Position numbers and translations under genes: made by a program
From: Nocardioides palaemonis
GTDB lineage: Bacteria > Actinomycetota > Actinomycetes > Propionibacteriales > Nocardioidaceae
Reading direction: 5' to 3'
Length of the DNA: 64,000 bases
NCBI RefSeq assembly: GCF_018275325.1
Contig: NZ_JAGVQR010000001.1
Span: forward strand, 1,736,001-1,800,000
The notes under the pieces: generated by a model
Seen by the model: only the letters and a program-made list of their open reading frames with translations
Told to the model about the DNA's origin: nothing
The model's database searches: none
Part shown: positions 26,201 to 33,246 of the stretch, piece after piece
How positions within the stretch are numbered: position 1 is the first letter of the stretch
How the letters are laid out: each line of letters starts with the position of its first letter

Positions 26201-27190
26201 GTGATGACACCTCTGGCAGACCGTTTCGGCCGCGTGGCCACCGACCTGCGTGTCTCCCTGACCGACCGGTGCAACCTGCGCTGCAACTACTGCATGCCGG
26301 CCGAGGGACTCGACTGGCTGCCGACCGAGCAGACGCTGACCGACGACGAGGTGGTCCGCCTCGTCACCATCGGCGTCGAGCGCCTCGGGATCACCGAGGT
26401 GCGGTTCACCGGCGGCGAGCCGCTGCTGCGCCGCGGGCTGGTCGACATCGTGGGTCGTACGCACGCCCTCGGCGTCGAGACCTCGCTGACCACCAACGCG
26501 CTCGGCCTCTCGCGCACCGCGCAGGCCCTCGCCGACGCCGGCCTCGACCGGATCAACGCGAGCATCGACTCGGTGCGCCCGGAGACCTTCGCGGCGATCA
26601 CGCGTCGCGACCGGCTCGCCGACGTCGTCGCGGGCCTCGAGGCGGCGAAGGCCGCCGGGCTCGGACCGGTCAAGCTCAACGCGGTGCTGCTGCGCGGCAC
26701 CAACGACGACCAGGCGGCCGAGCTGCTGCGCTGGAGCATCGACCAGGGCTACGAGCTGCGCTTCATCGAGCAGATGCCGCTCGACGCCCAGCACGACTGG
26801 AGCCGGGCGGCCATGGTGACCGCCGACGAGATCTTCGAGGCGCTCTCCGCCGAGTTCACCCTCACCCCGCACGGCGCTCCCCGCGGGAGCGCGCCGGCCG
26901 AGCTGTTCGACGTCGACGGCGGCCCCGCGACGGTCGGCATCATCGCGTCGGTGACCCGCCCGTTCTGCGGCGACTGCGACCGCGTGCGGCTCACCGCCGA
27001 CGGACAGGTCCGCAACTGCCTGTTCGCCCGCGAGGAGTCCGACCTGCGCACTGCGCTGCGCTCGGGTGCGGGCGACGAGGAGATCGCCGAGCGCTGGATC
27101 ATCGCGATGCGCGGCAAGCGCGCCGGCCACGGCATCGACGACGAGACCTTCCTGCAGCCCGACCGTCCGATGTCCGCCATCGGCGGATGA
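26201..27190 (+). CDS. moaA: MoaA, GTP 3',8-cyclase (molybdenum cofactor)
   Basis: 329-residue radical SAM enzyme converting GTP to the cyclic precursor of molybdopterin with MoaC. N-terminal [4Fe-4S] motif C24-NLR-C28-NY-C31, SAM-binding FTGGEPLLR, and the C-terminal cluster C-GD-C-DRVRLTADGQVRN-C (PFCGDC near 255). The protein ends in the conserved GG. Leaderless GTG start at 26201 with TAGACT (26189-26194) six bases upstream; an in-frame ATG follows at once. The stop overlaps the next gene. No other moa genes are in the window. Confidence 0.96.
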   Translation: MMTPLADRFGRVATDLRVSLTDRCNLRCNYCMPAEGLDWLPTEQTLTDDEVVRLVTIGVERLGITEVRFTGGEPLLRRGLVDIVGRTHALGVETSLTTNALGLSRTAQALADAGLDRINASIDSVRPETFAAITRRDRLADVVAGLEAAKAAGLGPVKLNAVLLRGTNDDQAAELLRWSIDQGYELRFIEQMPLDAQHDWSRAAMVTADEIFEALSAEFTLTPHGAPRGSAPAELFDVDGGPATVGIIASVTRPFCGDCDRVRLTADGQVRNCLFAREESDLRTALRSGAGDEEIAERWIIAMRGKRAGHGIDDETFLQPDRPMSAIGG

Positions 27191-27603
27191 GCGACGACGG
27201 CCCGGACCTCACGCCCCTCGGCTCGTGGTTCGGGCCCATCCCCGCGTGGAGGTTCGCCCTGTTCCTCGCGATCGGTGTCGCGATCCACGTCGTCCTGGCG
27301 TGGCTGGTCGAGGGCGCCGGGCTCCACGCCTGGCTGGTGATGGGCGTCATCGCCGGCGGTGCCGTGCTGGGCGTCCCGCTGGGTCGGCAGGACGCGCGGG
27401 GCGTCCTGCGACCCCGGGTGGACCACCGCGGGAGGCTGGTGTGGCCCGGCGTCGTGGCGTTCGTCGTCCTGGGCGTGGCCGTGGTCGTCACGATCTCGCT
27501 GGTCGAGGACGCGCCTCTCTTCTTCCCACTGTTCATGGCGGGTGCCGGCGCGGCGGGCGTCACCGGCGTGCGCTCGCGCGACCGTGCCCTGGCCGCGGCG
27601 TGA
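27187..27603 (+). CDS. Membrane protein of unknown function after moaA
   Basis: 138 residues with four hydrophobic segments (FALFLAIGVAIHVVLAWLV, LVMGVIAGGAVLGVPLG, WPGVVAFVVLGVAVVVTI, FPLFMAGAGAAGVTGV) and an acidic N-terminus (MSDDGPDLTPLGSWFG). ATG 27187 overlaps the moaA stop (ATGA), so translation is coupled. No family recognised. A link to molybdenum cofactor is suggested only by position. Confidence 0.7.
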   Translation: MSDDGPDLTPLGSWFGPIPAWRFALFLAIGVAIHVVLAWLVEGAGLHAWLVMGVIAGGAVLGVPLGRQDARGVLRPRVDHRGRLVWPGVVAFVVLGVAVVVTISLVEDAPLFFPLFMAGAGAAGVTGVRSRDRALAAA

Positions 27604-27628
27604 CCGCGAACGGTCCTCGCTGAGCGCC

Positions 27629-27829
27629 TCAGGCGGGCACGTGCGGCTCGACGTCGCGCAAGAACCCGCGCGCGCCGAGGAAGTCGGACAGCGACGCCCG
27701 GTGCTCGTCGCACGCGAGCCAGGTCTTGCGCCGCTCCGGGGTGTGGATCTTCGGGTTGTTCCACAGCAGCGCCCACACGGCGTCGGCCTGGCAGCCCTTG
27801 GCCGAGCAGGTGTCGCGGTCGAGCTCCAC
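27629..27829 (-). CDS. Small conserved Cys/His protein, unknown
   Basis: 66 residues starting VELDRDTCSAKGCQADAVWA. Cysteines in TCSAKGC and the WLACDEH segment (C..C ... C-x2-H) look like a small zinc site; NPKIHTPERRKTW is the conserved core. Homologues are widespread in actinobacteria, often mislabelled acetone carboxylase; no carboxylase domain exists here. GTG 27829 was chosen because GAGAGG lies eight bases upstream. The longer frame to 27895 would run into the second hairpin of the 6C RNA. It lies just downstream of that RNA on the same strand. Confidence 0.72.
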   Translation of the reverse strand: MELDRDTCSAKGCQADAVWALLWNNPKIHTPERRKTWLACDEHRASLSDFLGARGFLRDVEPHVPA

Positions 27830-27849
27830 GGGGGCCTCTCGGGTCGGTG

Positions 27850-27935
27850 GGAAATGAGAAGTGCCGGACAGCCACGGGGGGAAGCTGTCCGGCACTTCAA
27901 CCGCGAGCGCAGACGGGGGATGCTGCGTTCGCTGT
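27850..27935 (-). ncRNA. 6C small RNA
   Basis: Read on the minus strand, two hairpins carry C-rich loops. Stem 1: GCGAACGCAG / CTGCGCTCGC (27923-27932 with 27903-27912), one mismatch, loop CATCCCCCGT. Stem 2: GAAGTGCCGGACAGC / GCTGTCCGGCACTTC (27884-27898 with 27858-27872), 15 perfect pairs, loop with six C. A TCATTTCCC tail follows stem 2 and would end the transcript near 27850. Two stem-loops each with a run of about six C define the actinobacterial 6C RNA (Rfam RF01066), which in mycobacteria binds G-rich mRNA sites through these loops. Ends are estimates. Confidence 0.85.
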
Positions 27936-27940
27936 GCAGA

Positions 27941-27969
27941 ATCATGGCACGCGGCTGGCTGAAAACCAA
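27941..27969 (-). promoter_or_regulatory. Probable promoter of the 6C RNA
   Basis: On the minus strand, TTGGTT (27964-27969) and CATGAT (27941-27946) are separated by 17 bases; transcription would begin near 27934, just before stem 1. The stretch 27960-28010 is unusually AT-rich for this genome. Confidence 0.5.
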
Positions 27970-28002
27970 ACTTTCGGATGAGATCGTGCCATCAAATTTT
28001 CC

Positions 28003-28293
28003 TCAGTCTTTCGTCTCGTTCGCCGTCAGTTCGTGGGCGTACGAGGCGTCCGGCAGCGCGAATCCGTCGTTGCGGGTGTCCGAGGCGTTCCCGATGACCA
28101 CGGCGAGGAACGGGAGGAAGACCGCGGCGCCGACCAGGATCCAGCGCAGCACGCCGTCGCCGACGAACACCGCGGCCAGGAAGCACACGGTGCGGATGGT
28201 CATGGAGACGGCGTAGCGGCGCTGCCGCGACTTCATGTCGGCGGCGGCGCTGCTGCGGGCCGTGGTGATGCGTACGGCGTCGGGCTTGGCCAT
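28003..28293 (-). CDS. DUF3099 membrane protein
   Basis: 96 residues with two adjacent membrane helices (MTIRTVCFLAAVFVGD and VLRWILVGAAVFLPFLAVVIG) after a basic N-terminus (MKSRQRRYAVS), matching the actinobacterial DUF3099 family. Function unknown. Leaderless ATG: TAGACT (28301-28306 minus) ends seven bases upstream. The 6C RNA follows downstream on the same strand. Confidence 0.85.
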   Translation of the reverse strand: MAKPDAVRITTARSSAAADMKSRQRRYAVSMTIRTVCFLAAVFVGDGVLRWILVGAAVFLPFLAVVIGNASDTRNDGFALPDASYAHELTANETKD

Positions 28294-28366
28294 GGCCTCG
28301 AGTCTACGTCGCTAGGCTCCGTTTCCCACGGGCCGACCGGACCCGTGGAGGCCGAGGGAGGAACCC

Positions 28367-28579
28367 ATGTCCAACCGCACCTACCGCGTCACCGAGATCG
28401 TCGGCACCTCGCCGGACGGCATCGACCAGGCGGTCCGCAACGGGATCGAGCGCGCCGGCCAGACGCTGCGCCACATCGACTGGTTCGAGGTCACCCAGAT
28501 CCGCGGGCAGGCCAAGGACGGCTCGGTCGAGCACTTCCAGGTCGGGATGAAGGTCGGCTTCCGCCTCGAGGACGAGTGA
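28367..28579 (+). CDS. Dodecin, flavin-storage protein
   Basis: 70 residues, the full length of dodecins, which form hollow dodecamers that bind FMN or related flavins. Family pattern YRVTEIVGTSPDGIDQAVRNGIERAGQTLRHIDWFEVTQIRG contains the Trp that stacks on the flavin. Unlike most neighbours it has a leader: TAGGCT (28312-28317) lies about 50 bases upstream and GAGGGAGGAACCC supplies an RBS. Confidence 0.93.
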   Translation: MSNRTYRVTEIVGTSPDGIDQAVRNGIERAGQTLRHIDWFEVTQIRGQAKDGSVEHFQVGMKVGFRLEDE

Positions 28580-28639
28580 GCGCGTCCGCGCCGGGACCCT
28601 GTTTCGGTCTACCCCCCGGTAATCACTAGCGTCGGGCCC

Positions 28640-29368
28640 GTGACCGAGATGCCTGCCGCCAGCACCCCCCGCTCCGTCCTCGTGACCGGAGGCAACCGCG
28701 GCATCGGCCGCGCGATCGCCGAGGCGTTCCTCGCCCAGGGCGACAAGGTCGCCGTCACGACCCGCAACGGGGGAGCCCCCGACGGCGCGCTCGACGTGCG
28801 CTGCGACATCACCGACCCGGCCGCGGTCGAGGCCGCGTTCGCCCAGGTCGAGGAGGCGCACGGCCCGGTCGAGGTGCTGGTCGCCAACGCCGGCATCACC
28901 AAGGACACGCTTCTGCTGCGGATGAGCGAGGACGACTGGTCCTCGGTGCTCGACACCAACCTGACCGGCACGTTCCGGCTGGCCAAGCGGGCCGCCAAGG
29001 GCATGCTGCGCCAGCGCCGCGGCCGGATCATCCTGATCTCGTCGGTCGTCGGCCTGCTGGGCTCGGCCGGCCAGGTCAACTACGCCGCATCGAAGGCCGG
29101 CCTCGTCGGGCTCGCCCGCTCGCTGGCGCGCGAGCTGGGTAGCCGGTCGATCACGACCAACGTCGTCGCCCCGGGCTTCGTGGAGACCGACATGACCGAG
29201 GTGCTCACCGACGACCAGAAGTCGGCGATCAAGGCCCAGGTCCCGCTCGGCCGGTACGCCTCGCCCGCCGAGGTCGCGTCCGCCGTCACCTGGCTGGCCT
29301 CCGACGGCGCCGCGTACGTCACCGGGGCGGTCATCCCGGTCGACGGCGGCCTCGGCATGGGCCACTGA
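28640..29368 (+). CDS. fabG: FabG, 3-oxoacyl-ACP reductase
   Basis: 242-residue SDR reducing 3-oxoacyl-ACP in type II fatty acid synthesis. TGGNRGIGRA binds NADPH; VANAG, Ser in LISSVVG, Tyr and Lys in NYAASKAG make the catalytic set; PGFVETDMT and VIPVDGGLGMGH complete it. The N-terminal lead (VTEMPAASTPRSVLVTGG) is like MabA of mycobacteria. GTG 28640 is leaderless, with TAGCGT (28627-28632) seven bases upstream. fabI follows after 55 bases, the mabA-inhA order. Confidence 0.93.
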   Translation: MTEMPAASTPRSVLVTGGNRGIGRAIAEAFLAQGDKVAVTTRNGGAPDGALDVRCDITDPAAVEAAFAQVEEAHGPVEVLVANAGITKDTLLLRMSEDDWSSVLDTNLTGTFRLAKRAAKGMLRQRRGRIILISSVVGLLGSAGQVNYAASKAGLVGLARSLARELGSRSITTNVVAPGFVETDMTEVLTDDQKSAIKAQVPLGRYASPAEVASAVTWLASDGAAYVTGAVIPVDGGLGMGH

Positions 29369-29423
29369 GCACCAGCGACACCCACCGACACTCCGCACCG
29401 CCCACAGAGAAGGACACACGCAC

Positions 29424-30194
29424 ATGGGAATCCTCGACGGCAAGCGCATCCTGGTCGCCGGCGTGACGATGGACAGCTCGATCGGCTTCGCGACCGCGAA
29501 GATCGCGCAGGAGCAGGGCGCGACCGTGCTGATCTCCAACTTCGGCCGCGCGCTCGGCATCACGAAGCGGATCGCCAAGCGGCTGCCGCAGGAGCCGCCG
29601 GTGCTCGAGCTCGACGTCACCGACCAGGCGCACCTCGACGGCCTCGCCGACCAGGTGCGTGAGCACGTCGACGGCCTCGACGGCGTCGTGCACTCCATCG
29701 CCTACGGCAACCCCGAGACGCTGCTCGGCGGCAGGTTCATGGACGGGCCGTGGGACGACGTCGCGCAGGCCGTGCAGGTGTCGGCGTACTCGCTGAAGTC
29801 GCTCGCGGTGGCGACCCGCCCGCTGCTCTCGCGCGGCTCCTCGATCGTCGGGCTGACCTTCGACGCGACCACCGCGTGGCCGGCCTACGACTGGATGGGC
29901 GTGGCGAAGGCGGCGCTGGAGAACACCTCGCGCTACGTCGCCCGCGACCTCGGCCCCGACGGCATCCGCTGCAACCTGGTCTCGGCCGGCCCGCTCAAGA
30001 CGCTCGCCGCGAAGGCGATCCCGGGCTTCGAGGACCTCGAGTCGGCATGGAAGGACCGCGCCCCCCTCGGGTGGGACGAGGCCGACCACACCCCGACCGC
30101 CCAGGCCGTGTGTGCGCTGCTCAGCGACTTCTTCCCGGCCACGACCGGCGAGATCGTGCACGTGGACGGCGGCTTCCACGCGATGGGGCTGTAA
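29424..30194 (+). CDS. fabI: FabI/InhA-type enoyl-ACP reductase
   Basis: 256-residue atypical SDR catalysing the NADH-dependent last step of fatty acid elongation. GVTMDSSIGFATAK near the N-terminus binds NAD; HSIAYG is the family NAD loop; the catalytic pair is in AYDWMGVAKAALE (Tyr-x6-Lys, as in InhA). C-terminal TGEIVHVDGGFHAMGL is typical. RBS GAGAAGGA lies 5' of the ATG. Operon with fabG; this corresponds to Rv1483-Rv1484. It would be the isoniazid/triclosan target class. Confidence 0.95.
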   Translation: MGILDGKRILVAGVTMDSSIGFATAKIAQEQGATVLISNFGRALGITKRIAKRLPQEPPVLELDVTDQAHLDGLADQVREHVDGLDGVVHSIAYGNPETLLGGRFMDGPWDDVAQAVQVSAYSLKSLAVATRPLLSRGSSIVGLTFDATTAWPAYDWMGVAKAALENTSRYVARDLGPDGIRCNLVSAGPLKTLAAKAIPGFEDLESAWKDRAPLGWDEADHTPTAQAVCALLSDFFPATTGEIVHVDGGFHAMGL

Positions 30195-30225
30195 CGCCAC
30201 ACCGACGGTTCGGTAGTTTTCGGCG

Positions 30226-31932
30226 GTGACCTCCCTCGTCGAGCTGCGGATCCTCGAAGGCCCCAACCTCTACTTCCCCCGCGCGGCGGTGAAGCTGACG
30301 CTCGACGTGTCGGTGATCAGCGACGCGAGCGACGAGGCGGCGCTGCGGTTCGCGCGCCGGATCGGCCTGCGCACCACGCGACCGGGTGCGCCGGGGTCCG
30401 GCTTCCGGCAGCGGTTCGCGCTGCGCGCCGTCGAGCGGCTCGTGCGCGCCATCGCGGGCGAGGCCGGCACGCGGCGCCTCGCGGTCCGGGTACGGCCGAC
30501 GTCGGACCCCCAGGTCCTCGTCGTGGCGTTCCCGTGGCGCAACCGCGGGCGGGCGCGCGCGCTCGGGGAGGCCGTGGCGCACGCGCTCGACGCGCTGCCC
30601 GCACCCGACCTCGACGCGGCCGTCAGCGCGGCTGCCGCTGAGGTCGCCGCGGCCGAGCCGGGGGAGCGGCCGACCACGATCACGCCCCGCATCCCGGTCG
30701 TCGCGGTGACCGGCACCAACGGCAAGACGACCACCAGCCGGATGGTCGCGCACATCGCCCGCACCAGCGGGCTCGTGGTCGGCTGGTCCAACACCGACGG
30801 CGTCTACCGCGACGGCGTGCTCGTCGAGGCCGGCGACTACTCGGGTCCGTCCGGGGCCGCCCGCGCGCTCGGCCTGCCGGACGTGCAGCTCGCCGTCACC
30901 GAGACCGCCCGCGGCGGGATCCTGCTCAAGGGCATCGGCATCACCCGCAACGACGTCTCCGTGGTCACCAACGTGACCGCCGACCACCTCGGCCTGCAGG
31001 GCATCGACACCGTCGACCAGCTCGCCGAGGTGAAGTCGGTGGTCCCGCGGATCACCCGTCGCGACGGCTGGGCGGTGCTCAACGGCGACGACCCGCGCGT
31101 GCTCGCGATGCGCCAGGTCGTCTCCGCGCAGCCGTGGATCTTCAGCCGCGACCCCGACTCGCCGGCCGTGCGCGAGGCGCTCGGACACGGCGGTCGCGCG
31201 ACGACCGTGATCGACGGGTGGATCACCGTCCTCGTGCCCGGCGCCGACCCCGACCCGCTCCTCGAGCTGGTCGACGTCCCGATGACCCTCGCCGGTCTCT
31301 CGCGCTTCAACATCGAGAACGCCCTCGCGGCCGCCTCCGCCGCGCTGGCGATCGGCCTGGCCCGCGAGCACGTGGTCGAGGGCCTGCGGTCCTTCCGGCC
31401 GGACGCCGAGCACAACCCGGGCCGGATGAACTTCTTCTCGCTCCCCGCCCCCGACGGGCAGGGCGTGTCGGTGGTGATGGACCTCGCCCACAACGAGGCG
31501 GGGCTCGAGGCGCTGCTCGAGATCATGGCGGGCGTACGCCCTCCGGACGCGCGGCTGCTGCTCGGCCTCGGCGCGGTGGGCGACCGCACCGACGAGCTGA
31601 TCGACGCGCTCGGCGAGATCGGCGCGAAGGGCAGCGACATCCTGGCCATCGGCCACAAGGCCCACTACCTCCGCGGGCGCACCATGGACGAGATCGACGC
31701 GCTGCTGCGTGCCGGCGCCGCACGGGTCGGGGTCACCGACATCGACACCTACGACACCGAGGTCGCGTGCCTCGCCGCGCTGGTGGACCGGGCCGAGCCC
31801 GGCGACGTGGTCGGGCTGATGTGCCACGCGGAGCGCCAGCAGGCCTACGACTGGATCGCGGAGCACGGCGGGACGGCCGACAGCCCGGAGACGCTGGCAG
31901 AGAAGGTGAGGGCGGCGTCGTCACCCGCCTGA
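30226..31932 (+). CDS. CphA-like Mur ligase without ATP-grasp domain
   Basis: 568 residues. Residues 1-140 (LRILEGPNLYFPRAAVKLTLDV) resemble the N-terminal domain of cyanophycin synthetase; from residue 160 a full Mur ligase follows: P-loop VTGTNGKTTTSRM (161), TARGGILLKGIGI, NVTADHLGLQGIDTVDQLAEVK, NIENALAAASAAL, and MDLAHNEAGLEAL. The ATP-grasp domain of true CphA is missing altogether. The catalytic Mur residues are kept, so it should be active on a peptide carboxylate. Leaderless GTG (TAGTTT 30214-30219). It faces cphA across 1.3 kb. Possible roles: ligating one amino acid to a cyanophycin-like or other peptide. Confidence 0.85.
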   Translation: MTSLVELRILEGPNLYFPRAAVKLTLDVSVISDASDEAALRFARRIGLRTTRPGAPGSGFRQRFALRAVERLVRAIAGEAGTRRLAVRVRPTSDPQVLVVAFPWRNRGRARALGEAVAHALDALPAPDLDAAVSAAAAEVAAAEPGERPTTITPRIPVVAVTGTNGKTTTSRMVAHIARTSGLVVGWSNTDGVYRDGVLVEAGDYSGPSGAARALGLPDVQLAVTETARGGILLKGIGITRNDVSVVTNVTADHLGLQGIDTVDQLAEVKSVVPRITRRDGWAVLNGDDPRVLAMRQVVSAQPWIFSRDPDSPAVREALGHGGRATTVIDGWITVLVPGADPDPLLELVDVPMTLAGLSRFNIENALAAASAALAIGLAREHVVEGLRSFRPDAEHNPGRMNFFSLPAPDGQGVSVVMDLAHNEAGLEALLEIMAGVRPPDARLLLGLGAVGDRTDELIDALGEIGAKGSDILAIGHKAHYLRGRTMDEIDALLRAGAARVGVTDIDTYDTEVACLAALVDRAEPGDVVGLMCHAERQQAYDWIAEHGGTADSPETLAEKVRAASSPA

Positions 31933-31934
31933 GA

Positions 31935-31980
31935 GGTGGGTGAGGGGGATTCCGAGCCTCGGAAGTGCCCCTCACGCACC
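31935..31980. repeat. Strong hairpin, possible divergent member (D) of the palindrome family
   Basis: Arms 31935-31956 (GGTGGGTGAGGGGGATTCCGAG without the final pairs) and 31958-31980 pair over about 22 bases with one bulge and one mismatch. Read on the minus strand with its flank it begins GCGGTGCGTGA, as copies A-C do. It begins two bases after the Mur ligase stop. It has no T-run but may still stop or protect the transcript. Confidence 0.75.
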
Positions 31981-32051
31981 GCTCGCTGCAACCGGACGCG
32001 GGGCTGGCGCGTCCACCACGTGACGACGGAGCGGCGGGACGGGGACGAGCG

Positions 32052-32687
32052 ATGACGAGCACCAGCGGGGCGGTCGTGGCGTCGGCGGTGCTCGCCCTGG
32101 CACTCGCGGGCTGCGGAGCGCCCGGTGAGCCAACGTCCGACCGGAGCGTCCGACCGACGCCCACGCCGTCCAGCCCGACGTCCACGCCGACCTCCTCGCC
32201 ACGCTCGGCAGTACTGGACGGGGTCGTGCCCGCGTTCCCGACGGGCACCGACAGCCAGTACGTCGAATCGCGTCCCCGCTCCCTGCTGGTCCTGACCGAC
32301 GTGCGGGGCGGGCGCCACGACGGCTTCGACCGCGTCGTGATGCAGTTCCGCGGGCCCGGGAAGCCCGGCTGGTACACCGCGTACGTCCGACGCCCACGTG
32401 CCGACGGCAGCGGGGAGCGGGTGCCGGTCGCGGGCGACAGCTTCCTCGACGTCTACGCCTCGGGCACGACGTACGACCCGGACGAGCCTGCCTACGACTA
32501 CGACACGCGGCGTCACGTCGCCGTCCCCGGGGACGGACCCGTGCGCGACGTCTACGTGCTCGGGACCTTCGAGGGCAACACCCAGGTGCTGGTCGGGATC
32601 GAGGGCGCCGCTCGGCCGTACCGGGTCTTCCGGCTCGCCGACCCGCCGCGGCTGGTCGTCGACGTACGTGACACCGCCGGCGGCTGA
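32052..32687 (+). CDS. AMIN-like domain lipoprotein
   Basis: 211 residues. Lipobox LALAGC (Cys21) after MTSTSGAVVASAVLA, then a Pro/Thr/Ser linker, then an AMIN-like beta domain: GGRHDGFDRVVMQFRGPGKPGWYTAYV ... YVLGTFEGNTQVLVGIEGAARPYRVFRLADPPRLVVDV. Such actinobacterial AMIN-like lipoproteins probably bind cell-wall polymers at the outer face of the membrane. ATG 32052 follows GGGGACGAGCG. It is bracketed by hairpin repeats on both sides (31935-31980; 32720-32852). Confidence 0.85.
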   Translation: MTSTSGAVVASAVLALALAGCGAPGEPTSDRSVRPTPTPSSPTSTPTSSPRSAVLDGVVPAFPTGTDSQYVESRPRSLLVLTDVRGGRHDGFDRVVMQFRGPGKPGWYTAYVRRPRADGSGERVPVAGDSFLDVYASGTTYDPDEPAYDYDTRRHVAVPGDGPVRDVYVLGTFEGNTQVLVGIEGAARPYRVFRLADPPRLVVDVRDTAGG

Positions 32688-32719
32688 GGGCAACCGCGGA
32701 CGCTCCGGCGCGCTGACGG

Positions 32720-32769
32720 GCGGTGCGTGACCCACATTCCCAGGGTCGAGAATGTGGGTGGCTCACCGC
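32720..32769. repeat. Palindromic hairpin repeat, copy B
   Basis: Outer arms GCGGTG (32720-32725) / CACCGC (32764-32769); inner arms CCACATTC (32732-32739) / GAATGTGG (32750-32757); internal loop CGTGAC / GTGGCT. Relative to copy A, both inner arms carry a matched change (ACGTT to ACATT and AACGT to AATGT), a compensatory pair that keeps the stem. Preceded by CGCGCTGAC as is copy C. Confidence 0.9.
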
Positions 32770-32802
32770 TCGTGGGCGTGGCGCGAGTGGGCGCGCTGAC
32801 CG

Positions 32803-32852
32803 GCGGTGCGTGACCCACGTTCCGGTGGCTGGAAACGTGGGTGGCTCACCGC
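32803..32852. repeat. Palindromic hairpin repeat, copy C
   Basis: Same design, 83 bases after copy B: GCGGTG (32803-32808) / CACCGC (32847-32852), CCACGTT (32815-32821) / AACGTGG (32834-32840), with the same internal loop as B. The shared CGCGCTGAC lead (32709-32717 and 32792-32800) shows B and C are a direct duplication. It ends 17 bases before the cupin gene stop. Confidence 0.9.
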
Positions 32853-32868
32853 CGGGGCCGCGGGACGC

Positions 32869-33234
32869 TCAGGTGTCGCCGGGGTCGACCTGCTCGCCCG
32901 GCGCCCCGATGTCGAGGTCTCCCTCGACGATGACCGCGGTCATCCCGCCGGGCGACCTCGTCTCGTGCTGCTCGCCCGGCTCCCAGACGGCGGCCTCGCC
33001 CGGGCCGAGCCGGTGGACGACGTCCTCGCGGCCGGCCACCTCGGCCTCCCCGGTCAGCACCACCAGCAGCTGGCGCCCGACCGCGGGGTGCCGGCCGATC
33101 GTGCCGCCGGGGGCGAGCGCGACGGCGACCAGGTGGGTGTCGGCGCCGAGCCCGAACGCTCCGACGGAGAACCCGCGGCTCCCGTGCGCCTCGATCGGGC
33201 GGTGGGGCAGCCCCGCGAGGTCGAGGACCCGCAC
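32869..33234 (-). CDS. Cupin-domain protein
   Basis: 121 residues forming one small cupin barrel: VAVALAPGGTIGRHPAVGRQLLVVLTGEAEV (motif 1, with a His and Gln where metal ligands would be) and GPGEAAVWEPGEQHETRSPGGMTAVIVEG (motif 2). Metal binding is possible but incomplete compared with G(X)5HXH. GTG 33234, 12 bases after the cphA stop on the same strand, so probably last in the cphB-cphA-cupin operon. Its role with cyanophycin is unknown. Confidence 0.8.
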   Translation of the reverse strand: MRVLDLAGLPHRPIEAHGSRGFSVGAFGLGADTHLVAVALAPGGTIGRHPAVGRQLLVVLTGEAEVAGREDVVHRLGPGEAAVWEPGEQHETRSPGGMTAVIVEGDLDIGAPGEQVDPGDT

Positions 33235-33246
33235 CTCAGGCCGCCC

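Noticed and set aside
27629..27829. Acetone carboxylase
   Set aside because: That label is often attached to relatives, but the protein has 66 residues and only a small Cys/His core.
27830..27895. Extension of the small Cys/His gene to an earlier ATG
   Set aside because: The extra codons lie in the second hairpin of the 6C RNA and are not protein-like; GTG 27829 has a good RBS.
30226..31932. MurT, MurE or FolC
   Set aside because: The N-terminal 140 residues and Mur-domain motifs resemble cyanophycin synthetase, and no GatD or dcw genes are nearby.
31935..31980. Classic intrinsic terminator after the Mur ligase gene
   Set aside because: The stem is strong, but no T-run follows on either strand and the end matches the palindromic repeat family, so it was listed as a repeat.
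32720..32852. Rho-independent terminators for the lipoprotein and cupin genes
   Set aside because: Copies B and C have large internal loops and no T-runs, and the same element is found between unrelated genes at 24373.
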